A stretch of 64,000 nt of DNA, taken from NCBI RefSeq assembly GCF_003313335.1, contig NZ_QMHP01000002.1, forward strand, positions 434,001-498,000, given 5' to 3'. This DNA comes from Pedobacter zeaxanthinifaciens. GTDB lineage: Bacteria > Bacteroidota > Bacteroidia > Sphingobacteriales > Sphingobacteriaceae. How positions within the stretch are numbered: position 1 is the first letter of the stretch; each line of letters starts with the position of its first letter. The notes under the pieces were generated by a model. It ran no database searches and had not been told where the DNA came from. It saw only the letters and a list, made by a program, of their open reading frames with translations. Position numbers and translations under genes: made by a program. This document shows, piece after piece, positions 52,741 to 60,954 of this stretch.

Positions 52741-53526
52741 TTATTTTGCAGGTCCTTGTATCTCACCCATTTTATCTGCGGCGGTTTCATCTGAAGTGAT
52801 GGCGTTCATAGCCACTTGGAGTTTATTCTTCAGCCCAGATACTACCATATGTTCACCCCTTGCTAATGCGTTATAGCCATCTTTCGCTACCTCTGCCGGA
52901 TCGGCCATGTCATCTTTGTCCTGCACTACTTTGGAATTAGTCATATCCGCTTTATTGAAGAAGTCAGTATCGGTTACGCCAGGTAATAATGCAGTTACTG
53001 TAATGCCTTTGTCTTTTACTTCGCTTCTTATAGCTTCAGTAAACGATTGTACGAAGGCTTTTGTACCGTGGTAAACGGCCTGCCAAGGTCCGGGGATTTT
53101 GCCTGCTATTGAAGATAAGTTTAGGATTTTTCCATCATGACGTTTCACCATATCTTTTAAGAAGTAGTGTGTGAGGGCTACCAAGCTACTTACGTTGAGT
53201 TGTATAATGTCGAGCTGCCTTTGTAGTTCCGTTTCTACAAATAGACCGTAAACGCCCTGGCCAGCATCATTCACCAGTACATTTACCACTAAACCCTTGT
53301 CTGATATTTCTTGGTAAAGTTCAAGCGCACTTTCAGGTTTAAATAAATCCTTAGCGATAGTAATTACGTTTGCACTATGCTCCTTTGCTAACATCGCCGC
53401 CGTTTCATCCAATTTTTGCTGGTCGCGGGCTACCAAAATCAATTGATAGTCATCTGCGGCAAATAACTTAGCCAACTCCAGTCCAATGCCACTGGTGCCA
53501 CCGGTAATTAATACTGTTTGTTCCAT
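52741..53526 (-). CDS. Short-chain dehydrogenase/reductase
   Basis: A 261-residue classical SDR. Cofactor motif TGGTSGIG (8-15), R34 in LVARD suggesting NADP preference, the NAG-type motif as NDAG (86-89, where NNAG is usual), catalytic serine in LNLSSIAG (about 138), and YHGTK (Y152, K156). The C-terminal region is longer than average and polar. The substrate is unknown; the sequence resembles the YqjQ/DltE-like broad group. It is a single gene, separated from the sigma operon by a terminator. Confidence 0.9.
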   Translation of the reverse strand: MEQTVLITGGTSGIGLELAKLFAADDYQLILVARDQQKLDETAAMLAKEHSANVITIAKDLFKPESALELYQEISDKGLVVNVLVNDAGQGVYGLFVETELQRQLDIIQLNVSSLVALTHYFLKDMVKRHDGKILNLSSIAGKIPGPWQAVYHGTKAFVQSFTEAIRSEVKDKGITVTALLPGVTDTDFFNKADMTNSKVVQDKDDMADPAEVAKDGYNALARGEHMVVSGLKNKLQVAMNAITSDETAADKMGEIQGPAK

Positions 53527-53852
53527 AAATTTCTATTTTATTGCTAATTGATAACAGCAGCCCGTGGCTTTTGCTTTTTGTAAAGTACCTGATTTTGAAA
53601 GTCGAATACCTATTTACGATATGATTTTTGTGGTAAATAAAAAATGAGACGGTATATCGTCTCCTTTTCTGTGGGCGATACAAGAGAAAACTTGAACCGA
53701 TTTATAGATGATTTAAGGGTTTTGATTGATTTAAGAAGGAATTAGAGCAACGAAACCAGTTAGATTTCGAACCAAATTTTAAATTATGCTTAGCGCTACT
53801 AATAATTGTTAGAACATTGATAGACTCCGATTTTCAATTATAATGATTTATC
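53527..53852. other. Intergenic region with sigma-operon terminator; no gene
   Basis: A 326-bp gap between two minus-strand genes. It contains the hairpin terminator at 53634-53664. The rest is AT-rich, with no supported frame on either strand. Confidence 0.5.
53634..53664 (-). terminator. Intrinsic terminator of the sigma factor operon
   Basis: Read on the minus strand, GAGACG and CGTCTC pair around a 6-base loop and are followed by ATTTTTTATTT. It lies about 190 bp after the stop codon of the small membrane-protein gene. Confidence 0.7.
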
Positions 53853-54179
53853 TCAATGATGATTCAACCTTCCTACTTTTTTCAACATAAAGATTAAAAT
53901 AATGAGACCACCTGCAAAACAGAATACAGGAAAAACCATTTCCAAAACAATGGTTGATGGTTTGAGTTCAACAAAGACTAGCAAACTGCAGGCCACCAGT
54001 ACTAAGATGATCCATTTGCCAAGCCGCTCTTGTTTACGATATTGCTTACTATAACTGAATTTGTAGCTAGCTACCACAGCATTCATCAACCTCAAAGAGA
54101 ATCCTTCAGAAGGCACAATTGCCCCATGTTCCTTAAGCAGTTCTTTGAGAATATCTATCTCTTTGTGTTTTGATTTCAT
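53853..54179 (-). CDS. Small membrane protein, possible anti-sigma partner
   Basis: A 108-residue protein: a cytoplasmic helical N-terminus (KEIDILKELLKEHGAIVPSEGFSLRLMNAVV) and two membrane helices (about 53-70, WIILVLVACSLLVFVEL; about 78-100, LEMVFPVFCFAGGLIILIFML). Its start overlaps the sigma factor stop codon by 4 bp, so it is co-translated with it. By position and topology it may be the anti-sigma factor, although no zinc-binding HxxxCxxC motif is present. Confidence 0.7.
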   Translation of the reverse strand: MKSKHKEIDILKELLKEHGAIVPSEGFSLRLMNAVVASYKFSYSKQYRKQERLGKWIILVLVACSLLVFVELKPSTIVLEMVFPVFCFAGGLIILIFMLKKVGRLNHH

Positions 54180-54751
54180 AATTCTTTAATTTCACTTTTC
54201 AATAATTTCTTCAATTCACAGTACATCTGTTTACGACTTCTGAGTAAACGCATCTTAATCGCTGATGATTTCATGTCCATAATCTCAGTTATCTCAGCAA
54301 TGCTTTTGTCTGCAATATAATGCAGGGTAATGATTAGTTGATCCTCTTTTTTGAGCTTTTCTATAGCCATGCCAAGATACTTCTTTCGGTCGGAGTTAGT
54401 TAAACGTTGCAAGGCACTTCCTTCATCACTTACATATTCATTGTCGTCCTCTAATTCAAAAGTCACATTGTTTTTGTTTGCTATTTTAGTTAGTGCAGTG
54501 TTATAGATGATCCGATATAGCCAAGTTGAAAATTTAGAAGCCCTTTTGAATTGGTCGAGATATTTAAAAGCTTTCAAGAAACTATCCTGTACTACCTCTT
54601 CAGCATCTTCATGGCTACCTACTATCCTAACGGCGATGGTGTATGCCATATCCCGATAGGCGTTAACCAGATATTCAAGTCCTTTTTGCTCTCCTCGAAG
54701 GGCACTGTCAAGGTAATGATCGTCTAGATTTCTCTGCTTTTTAAATAACAT
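54176..54751 (-). CDS. ECF-type RNA polymerase sigma factor
   Basis: A 191-residue sigma-70 family protein with only regions 2 and 4. Region 2: YLVNAYRDMAYTIAVRIVGSHEDAEEVVQDSFLKAFKYLDQF...KFSTWLYRIIYNTALTKI (about 28-95). Region 4: AIEKLKKEDQLIITLHYIADKSIAEITEIMDMKSSAIKMRLLRSRKQM (about 128-175). A charged linker (LEDDNEYVSDEG) joins them. It is followed by an overlapping small membrane-protein gene and divergent from the DUF6249 and serine hydrolase genes, which may be its targets. Confidence 0.93.
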   Translation of the reverse strand: MLFKKQRNLDDHYLDSALRGEQKGLEYLVNAYRDMAYTIAVRIVGSHEDAEEVVQDSFLKAFKYLDQFKRASKFSTWLYRIIYNTALTKIANKNNVTFELEDDNEYVSDEGSALQRLTNSDRKKYLGMAIEKLKKEDQLIITLHYIADKSIAEITEIMDMKSSAIKMRLLRSRKQMYCELKKLLKSEIKEL

Positions 54752-54781
54752 CTGTATGTTAGACTAAGATACGGATGATTT

Positions 54782-54822
54782 GGTCACAAGTCGTTAATTG
54801 GGTATTTTAAATAAATGTGACC
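54782..54822. promoter_or_regulatory. Inverted repeat in the sigma/DUF6249 divergent promoter region
   Basis: GGTCACA (54782-54788) is inverted as TGTGACC (54816-54822). A plus-strand promoter, TTTG (54779-54782) then 20 bases then TATTTTAA (54803-54810), is embedded between the arms. This suggests an operator controlling the divergent pair; the regulator is unknown. Confidence 0.4.
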
Positions 54823-54866
54823 GATGGCTTTGATCGATAGTCTTATGGACAAATAAAAAGTAAGAC

Positions 54867-55211
54867 ATGGAAATCACATCAGCAGCATTACTCATTTCAA
54901 TATCTCTAGTAGTATTCGGAATCACATATTATTTTTTTACTACGCGTCACAAAGAAAGGATGGCTATAATTGAAACTGGGCAATCGCCAGATTTGTTTAA
55001 AAAGCAGGGACAGTGGCTATATTTTATTTTGACCTCGGGCATGGTGAGCATTGGTATTGCTATAGGAATACTTGTAGGGTCGCTTATACAGACGCTCGTC
55101 AATCTAAATGGCTTTTGGGTTATATCCAGTAGCATACTTTTCTTTTTAGGTATCAGTCTAATTCTTTGCTACTTTATCTTAAAGTCAATACTTGAAAAAC
55201 GTAAAGACTAA
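54867..55211 (+). CDS. DUF6249 family membrane protein
   Basis: A 114-residue protein with an N-terminal membrane helix (AALLISISLVVFGITYYFF), the family block RHKERMAIIETGQSPDLF (about 27-44), two further hydrophobic segments (WLYFILTSGMVSIGIAIGILVGSLI; FWVISSSILFFLGISLILCYFIL) and a basic tail. Proteins of this type are regularly next to ECF sigma/anti-sigma pairs in Bacteroidota as I recall; the function is unknown. It is 48 bp upstream of the serine hydrolase gene on the same strand. Confidence 0.85.
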   Translation: MEITSAALLISISLVVFGITYYFFTTRHKERMAIIETGQSPDLFKKQGQWLYFILTSGMVSIGIAIGILVGSLIQTLVNLNGFWVISSSILFFLGISLILCYFILKSILEKRKD

Positions 55212-55259
55212 ATACCATTTTTAATTAATTCAGATTTTTTAAGTTCCAACAATTGAACA

Positions 55260-56900
55260 ATGAAAATATTATTCAGGCTATTACTATGCCTTTTTTTTAG
55301 CGCAGCATTTCAAATTCCATCCTATGGACAACCCGAATTAAAAACCTATGATTCGCTACTCAGTACTATCTTTCCAAAAGACGGGCCAGGTGGAACGGTA
55401 TTGATAGCAAAGGCTGGAAAAGTTCTTTTCAATAAGGCATATGGTAAAGCAAATCTGGAGCTCAATGTACCGATGCGTACAGAACATGTATTCCGACTAG
55501 GCTCTATTACCAAACAATTTACTGCCGTATGCATCCTGAAGCTTGTTGAAGAAGGTAAACTTTCTTTAGAAGATCAGTTAATTAAGTTTATCCCTGATTA
55601 TCCTCTTAATGGCAAAAAAATTACCATTGCAAATCTGCTCACACATACTTCTGGCATAAAAAATTATACCGCTCTATCTGCGTTTAATGAAAATCTGAAG
55701 CACCAGGACCGCTCTCCAAAAGAGCTAATTGATTTGTTCAAAGATCAACCGTTGGATTTTGAACCTGGCAGTGATTACAAATACAGCAACTCAGGGTACG
55801 TTCTATTAGGTTACATCATTGAAAAGCTGAGTGGGAAAACCTATGGCGAATATGTGCAAAAAAATATATTCGAGCCACTGCAAATGAGCAATTCTTACTA
55901 CGACGAGCGTTCAAAGGTAATTTCTGAAAGAATTTCAGGCTATCGGAAAAGAAATGGCAGGTATGAGAATTCAGATTTTTTAAGCATGACTTTGCCTTAT
56001 GCTGCAGGATCTTTATTATCAACAACTGGTGATCTGTTAAAATGGTACAATGGTCTGGAAGATGGAAAAGTGATCAGCAGAGCTAGTCTTGAATTAGCAC
56101 ATACTTCAGGTCGTTTGGCAAATGGTAAAGAAACTGGTTATGGCTTTGGTTGGGAAATTGGAAATATCCAAGGTAGCAAAGCGATAAAGCATAACGGTAT
56201 TGTGAATGGCTTTTTTACAGATGTGATTTATCTACCTACTGAGGAAATTTTTGTTTCAATACTAGCTAACTATGAGAATATTGGTGATCTGGATATTGCG
56301 GTAGCTAAACTTGCAGCAATTGCTTTAGGTAGGCCATATATATTTAATACGAAAGTTATAGAATCCGCTGGTTTGCAACAATATCAAGCGGTATACAGTA
56401 ATCCCTATGAAGGGGAGCGTTTTATCACTAATCAAGATGGCATATTAATGTATTATCATAAAGGTGGCGGCAAGACACGCTTAATCCCATACGGCACAGA
56501 TATTTTCTTATTAGAGAATAGCCTTAATTCTCTAATGTTTCAAAGAGATGGCGAAGGGACAATAAACGGATATCAAATTAAAGGCACTGGTACTACTTCA
56601 ATATGGAAAAAAAGCAAGGAAATAGCTCTAATCAATCGAATCAACATTTCACGCCAAGTTTTGATTCGTTATACTGGCAAATATCTTTTTGAACCCAATA
56701 TGCTTTTTGAAGTTATTTTAGAAAACGGCAAGCTGTTTGGCCGCGTAGGGAATGATCAAAAAGAGCTCACACCTTTCGACGAAAATAAGTTTTATGCGAA
56801 TGACATTGATGCGACAGTTATCTTTAACGTAGATAAATCTGGTCAAACTATTTCTGTTACAAAAATACAGAATAGTGAAATGAGGGCAAAAAAGCTATAG
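55260..56900 (+). CDS. Serine hydrolase, class C beta-lactamase/PBP-like
   Basis: A 546-residue exported enzyme (signal peptide LFRLLLCLFFSAAFQIPSYG). The beta-lactamase-type domain (about 28-355) has the S-x-x-K motif S82-I-T-K85, the Y-x-N motif Y175-S-N177 and the third motif H311-N-G in place of KTG. A C-terminal beta domain of about 170 residues (375-546; YTGKYLFEPNMLFEVILENGKLFGRVG) resembles the lipocalin-like DUF3471 tail of peptidase S12 proteins. Probably a D-amino-acid peptidase or esterase rather than a resistance enzyme. It lies in a unit with the DUF6249 gene. Confidence 0.9.
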   Translation: MKILFRLLLCLFFSAAFQIPSYGQPELKTYDSLLSTIFPKDGPGGTVLIAKAGKVLFNKAYGKANLELNVPMRTEHVFRLGSITKQFTAVCILKLVEEGKLSLEDQLIKFIPDYPLNGKKITIANLLTHTSGIKNYTALSAFNENLKHQDRSPKELIDLFKDQPLDFEPGSDYKYSNSGYVLLGYIIEKLSGKTYGEYVQKNIFEPLQMSNSYYDERSKVISERISGYRKRNGRYENSDFLSMTLPYAAGSLLSTTGDLLKWYNGLEDGKVISRASLELAHTSGRLANGKETGYGFGWEIGNIQGSKAIKHNGIVNGFFTDVIYLPTEEIFVSILANYENIGDLDIAVAKLAAIALGRPYIFNTKVIESAGLQQYQAVYSNPYEGERFITNQDGILMYYHKGGGKTRLIPYGTDIFLLENSLNSLMFQRDGEGTINGYQIKGTGTTSIWKKSKEIALINRINISRQVLIRYTGKYLFEPNMLFEVILENGKLFGRVGNDQKELTPFDENKFYANDIDATVIFNVDKSGQTISVTKIQNSEMRAKKL

Positions 56901-57309
56901 TGGAGAAAGAATATCAAAACAGTTCGTTTTATTATGGCACTTTTGTGTTCACTAGCTATAATACTTGAGTTCCGATTTAAGGCATTCATATAAAGAAACC
57001 GTATTGAGTTCGGATCAAAATCTCCCTGTTAAACGGGCTTTATCCCTATCAAAATTTAGTTATAGCGCAAAATTTTAAAATTACAAATAATGGTATCTTA
57101 CGACAAGTAGCAGATAAAAATCTAAAGAACTTAACCTCGAACCCTCAACTTGGATAAATTAACGCTCTTTAATGAAAACCAACTAGGTAAAACGATAAAG
57201 TAAGCAATAAACTTTAAGTTCACTTTTGTATGGCTACCCCGAAAAGGCTCGAACCAAAGTAGGCCTCCATTTTCCTTTAATCGAACCCTAAGAAACAGGC
57301 TAAAAATAA
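56901..57309. other. Intergenic region with possible degenerate tmRNA 3'-end fragments
   Basis: No gene is supported. Short stretches resemble the 3' part of the neighbouring tmRNA: TCGAACCCT at 57135 followed by ATAAATTA...GCTCTTT, GATAAAGTAAGC near 57193, CTCGAACC near 57248 and TCGAACCCTA near 57280. Each lies in the same orientation as the genuine gene. They may be eroded integration-site remnants or chance similarity to T-arm sequences. Confidence 0.35.
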
Positions 57310-57340
57310 AAACGTCCTCCACGTTATCGTGAAGGACGTT
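57302..57340 (-). terminator. Intrinsic terminator of ssrA
   Basis: On the minus strand a stem of 13 positions with one mismatch (AACGTCCTTCACG with CGTGGAGGACGTT, loop ATAA) is followed by TTTTATTTTT. It starts at the CCA end of the tmRNA, so 3' processing must follow. Confidence 0.85.
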
Positions 57341-57708
57341 GGTGGACCCGAAGGGAGTCGAACCCTTGTCCAGTTGTGTGATAAAGTATGCTTTCTACAT
57401 GTGTAGCTTCCCTTTAATTGTCGGGAGAGGGAAGGTGGGTCGCAAACCTATACCGTTCTCCGTATTTGCTAAATTTCGCCTTTAGTTAGCAACGTAGTAA
57501 AGGCTAGTTCTGCAGTTCGATGCCTCTGATGTTAAGCCGCAAAACGGAGCCTAACGAGACAAAAGCTTGCGTAATTCTAAATTAGGCAGCTAAGGCGTAG
57601 TTATTTTCGCCAATTATTGTTTTGAACGTTCTCTTTAAAGTGCTCTCCGTACAACGCACTACATGCTTACATATTCAGCGCCACCCTGTCAAATCCAGGA
57701 ACGGGCCC
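57340..57708 (-). ncRNA. ssrA: Transfer-messenger RNA (tmRNA)
   Basis: A 369-nt tmRNA for rescue of stalled ribosomes. The 5' end GGGCCCG pairs with the 3' end CGGGTCC, followed by ACCA (57343-57340). The T-arm reads GGGTTCGACTCCC. The tag frame (57611-57582) is GGC GAA AAT AAC TAC GCC then TTA GCT GCC TAA, giving the tag GENNYALAA after the tRNA-borne alanine, which is typical of Bacteroidota. CTGGATTTGACAGGGTGG near the 5' end is also characteristic. A -7-like TACTTTTG (57783-57776) lies about 70 nt upstream, implying a 5' leader that is removed. Confidence 0.96.
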
Positions 57709-57884
57709 ATTTAAGAGTGATCAGTTGCTAATGGTTAGGTGTCAGTAAACTTAGACACTCACCATAACTGAACAACAAAAGTACAAATAAAATGCCAATT
57801 AAGGAAGGCGTTAGTCAACAGTTATCAGGAACCAGTTACATGTAGTAGGCTTTAAGTTTCAAAAAACTTCTAAGTACGGTCTTA

Positions 57885-57945
57885 CCACTAATATCTAACT
57901 ACTAATTCCTAACCACTGATACCTGACCACTGATACCTGACCACT
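57885..57945. repeat. Low-complexity ACCACTGATACCTG repeats
   Basis: This holds two perfect tandem copies of GATACCTGACCACT after related TACTAATTCCTAACCACT text. It is the same kind of degenerate sequence as at 45988-46212. It sits directly next to the tldD stop codon. Confidence 0.6.
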
Positions 57946-59580
57946 TTAAATTCTCCGTCCCGTATTAATTACGCTAACGCCATTAAAGCGTGTAGTTGGG
58001 CTTCCATGTGATACTGCACTAACCTGACTTGGTTGGCCCTTTCCATCTGAAAATGTTCCGCCTAACCGGTAATCATTTTTATCGCAACGCTGTACGCAAG
58101 AGTTCCAAAATTCTTGAGTATTCGCCTGATAAGCGGCATCTTTTAACATACCTACAATTTTACCTTCTTTAATTTCATAAGCTAGTTGAGCGCTAAATTG
58201 AAAGTTATAGCGCTGTTGGTCGATAGAGTAGGAGTTTCTACCAAACATATAAATGCCTTTTTCTACGTTCTTCACCATATCGGCGGCAGACAAAGGTACG
58301 TTTCCAGGCGTTAAGGACACATTTGGCATCCGCTGAAATTGGATGCTGTCCCAGCTATCGGCGTAGCAGCAGCCTTGCGATTCTTTTTCGCCAATAATAT
58401 GAGCCTGATCTCTGATGGTTTGATAATTCACTAAAATTCCGTCTTTAATGATATCCCATTGACCACATTTCACCCCTTCATCATCATATCCTACAGCGCC
58501 TAATGAACCCGCTTCTAGTTTATCGGCTACGATATTCACTTCTTTACTGCCGAAATTAAATTTTTTACTTTCCCATTTATCCAAGGTGAGGAAACTTGTG
58601 CCGGCATAATTGGCCTCATAACCTAGTACACGGTCTAATTCTGTCGGGTGTCCTACAGACTCGTGGATAGTTAAGAACAAGTGGGATGGATCTAAAACCA
58701 AGTCGTATTTTCCTGGCGCTACGGGTTTAGCTTTCAGCTTTTCCTCAACGTGGATGGCTGCCTCTCGCACATCCTCCAACATATCGTACCTTTTTTTGTA
58801 CATCGTTACAGGGCCGCCCGTTATCTTTTCACTGTCCAAAGGTTTCAAATACTCAAAGCCCATGCCCATTGGTGCACTTAACGCATTTCTGGTTTCAAAT
58901 TTTCCCGCTGCCGCATCAATTTTGGTTAGCGTAAAAGTAGGCCATATCCGATGGATATCTTGATCAATGTAGGAGCCATCTGTAGAAGCAAAATACTTCT
59001 GCTCATTTACCATAAATAAATTAGAGTTGATGTATTTAGCACCACCTTTGATAGCTTCATTATTTACATCGAGCAATAAATCTACCTTCTCGGCAATAGG
59101 TACGGCAAAGGCATTGGTTAGGATGGGAGTTTTCCAGCTCACTTCCCCATAACCTTTTTGTGGTGCTAGCTGAACAGGCTCACTCATGATTTTAGCATTC
59201 CCTTTGGCAATAGCTACCGCCATTTTGGTAGCTTTGGCTATGCTTTCGTTATCTAAGTTGTTGGTGGCAGCAAAGCCCCAACTTCCATTGGCAATTACCC
59301 TAATGCCCATACCAAATGATTCACCATTGGCAATATTATCTACCCGTTTTTCTCTAGTGGCGATCACTTGGTTTAAGTAACGACCAATGCGAACATCGGC
59401 ATAACTAGCACCATTGGCTTTCGCTGTGTTGAGTGCCACATCAGCCATTTTCTTTTTTAAAGCGACATCCACTGGCGTGAGTGCTTCTTCTACGGAAATC
59501 AGCTTGCCAAACGCAAAGTTGGGTAATATGGCGGCACTAGCTCCAAGGCCAGAAAGATATAAAAAGTCTCTTCTTTTCAA
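57946..59580 (-). CDS. tldD: TldD family metallopeptidase, paralog 1
   Basis: A 544-residue zinc peptidase subunit. The zinc motif HESVGH (H306, E307, H311) lies in LFLTIHESVGHPTELDRVLGYEA. The N-terminal half has the TldD/PmbA fold (ADVRIGRYLNQVIATREKRV; YGEVSWKTPI) and the C-terminal half has IRDQAHIIGEKESQGCCYADSWDS. The N-terminus MKRRDFLYLSGLGASAAILP looks like a twin-arginine export signal, so it should act in the periplasm, unlike E. coli TldD. TldD pairs with TldE/PmbA, encoded 55 bp upstream. Close paralog of 60955-62589. Confidence 0.93.
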   Translation of the reverse strand: MKRRDFLYLSGLGASAAILPNFAFGKLISVEEALTPVDVALKKKMADVALNTAKANGASYADVRIGRYLNQVIATREKRVDNIANGESFGMGIRVIANGSWGFAATNNLDNESIAKATKMAVAIAKGNAKIMSEPVQLAPQKGYGEVSWKTPILTNAFAVPIAEKVDLLLDVNNEAIKGGAKYINSNLFMVNEQKYFASTDGSYIDQDIHRIWPTFTLTKIDAAAGKFETRNALSAPMGMGFEYLKPLDSEKITGGPVTMYKKRYDMLEDVREAAIHVEEKLKAKPVAPGKYDLVLDPSHLFLTIHESVGHPTELDRVLGYEANYAGTSFLTLDKWESKKFNFGSKEVNIVADKLEAGSLGAVGYDDEGVKCGQWDIIKDGILVNYQTIRDQAHIIGEKESQGCCYADSWDSIQFQRMPNVSLTPGNVPLSAADMVKNVEKGIYMFGRNSYSIDQQRYNFQFSAQLAYEIKEGKIVGMLKDAAYQANTQEFWNSCVQRCDKNDYRLGGTFSDGKGQPSQVSAVSHGSPTTRFNGVSVINTGRRI

Positions 59581-59635
59581 GATTTATAGTTTTTAGCTTA
59601 CAGAAGTGGCGCCAATTAAAGCGCCACTGTATGAA

Positions 59636-60952
59636 TTAAATTGCATCAGAAAGTGATGAGAATGTAAAGTCGCGTATTTTCATAGGCGGTATTAAACCAC
59701 TGCCTGTGCGTACAGGTTTGCCTAGTGCTTCCACGTTGTTTAACATTATCACCGGACTTTCATTAAATCTGAAGTTTTTGATAGGGAATTTAATCTCCCC
59801 ATTTTCAATATAGAAAGTACCGTCTCTTGTTAGTCCTGTCAATAATAATGTTTGCGGATCAACCATACGGATGTACCAAAAACGTGTTACGAGAATGCCT
59901 TTTTCAGTACTCTTAATCAGGTCTTCCAAAGACTGGTTTCCGCCTTCCATCACAATGCTTCGGCTGAAGGGCAGTGGCTGCGCATTTTTTTGCGAAGCCC
60001 AATACCTTGAGTAGGAAAGATTTTTCACCACGCCATTTTGCACCCATTGGGTCCTAGTAATTGGCAATCCATCGCCACTCCAGGTTGGGCCTGGTACATC
60101 TGGATTAAGTGGGTCTGAATAAATATTTACGTTTTCTGAAAAAAGCTGTTCGCCTAAACGAGTGCCGCCACCTTTTTTGCTCATAAAACTACGGCCTTCA
60201 TCGGCGCTACGAGCATCAAATCCCCTAAACATATTGCCCAACATATCGCTAGCAGCTAAAGGCTCCAAAATTACGGTATACTTACCTGGCTCCAACGCTT
60301 TTGCACCAGCAGATCCATTAGCTTTAGATGCTGCAATTTTACTTAGTGCCAACGTATCCATTTTGTCAAGATTGTTGAAATCTTGCTCTACGTATCCAGA
60401 ACCCGTGCCTTGCTGATTACGCATTGTTACCGAGAAAGATACATTGGTGCTTTTGTTGTAGGCAAACAATCCCTTAGAGTTCATGATGGAATTAAAGCGA
60501 GTGGAATTTTCTAAGAAACCCGCTGCCTCTAAATTTGCACCTTTAGATACACTTAAGCTTTTGGCTACCATTTCTGCCCTAGTTTCTGGAGTAATGGCTG
60601 CAGTTTTTTCATTAAATGTTTTTGTCTCCGCAAAGGTTTGTGGACCTAAAGGAGGCATATATTCTGGATTTTCTGGTGCCAACATTGCTAGCTCTTCTGC
60701 TCTTTTAACTACTTTTTGTAGCGAGGCATCATCAAATTCATTGATGGTAGCTGTTCCTGTTTTTTTACCGAAGGTTGAGCTTACGCCTAAACTCATCACG
60801 TCTATTTGTCCGGCTGTTGATACAGCATTGCGGGCATAACGGATATTTCCTTGATCAGAACCATTTAAACTTACTTCGCAGGCATCGGCTTTAGAGTAGC
60901 TCAGCACTTTTTTTAGTATCGCTTGCGCTTCTTCTTTACTTAATATGGCCAT
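59636..60952 (-). CDS. TldE/PmbA family protein
   Basis: A 438-residue partner subunit of TldD, lacking the HExxxH zinc motif but with the PmbA fold: ILKKVLSYSKADACEVSLNGSDQGNIRYARNAVSTAGQ, DMLGNMFRGFDARSADEGRSFMSKKGG, and the C-terminal GILVTRFWYIRMVDPQTLLLTGLTRDGTFYIENGEI. In other bacteria the TldD/E heterodimer degrades unfolded or modified peptides (microcin B17, CcdA). No signal peptide is obvious, in contrast to the two TldD paralogs beside it, which raises the question of where the complex assembles. It is 2 bp downstream of the first tldD. Confidence 0.92.
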   Translation of the reverse strand: MAILSKEEAQAILKKVLSYSKADACEVSLNGSDQGNIRYARNAVSTAGQIDVMSLGVSSTFGKKTGTATINEFDDASLQKVVKRAEELAMLAPENPEYMPPLGPQTFAETKTFNEKTAAITPETRAEMVAKSLSVSKGANLEAAGFLENSTRFNSIMNSKGLFAYNKSTNVSFSVTMRNQQGTGSGYVEQDFNNLDKMDTLALSKIAASKANGSAGAKALEPGKYTVILEPLAASDMLGNMFRGFDARSADEGRSFMSKKGGGTRLGEQLFSENVNIYSDPLNPDVPGPTWSGDGLPITRTQWVQNGVVKNLSYSRYWASQKNAQPLPFSRSIVMEGGNQSLEDLIKSTEKGILVTRFWYIRMVDPQTLLLTGLTRDGTFYIENGEIKFPIKNFRFNESPVIMLNNVEALGKPVRTGSGLIPPMKIRDFTFSSLSDAI

Positions 60953-60954
60953 AA

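Noticed and set aside
57230..57300. tRNA-like piece with GGTTCGAGCC on the minus strand
   Set aside because: The T-stem does not pair over five positions, and no anticodon arm or acceptor partner could be found, so it is not a tRNA gene.
57131..57322. 63-codon frame between the serine hydrolase and ssrA
   Set aside because: It overlaps the ssrA terminator and has low-complexity composition. No family or start signal supports it.
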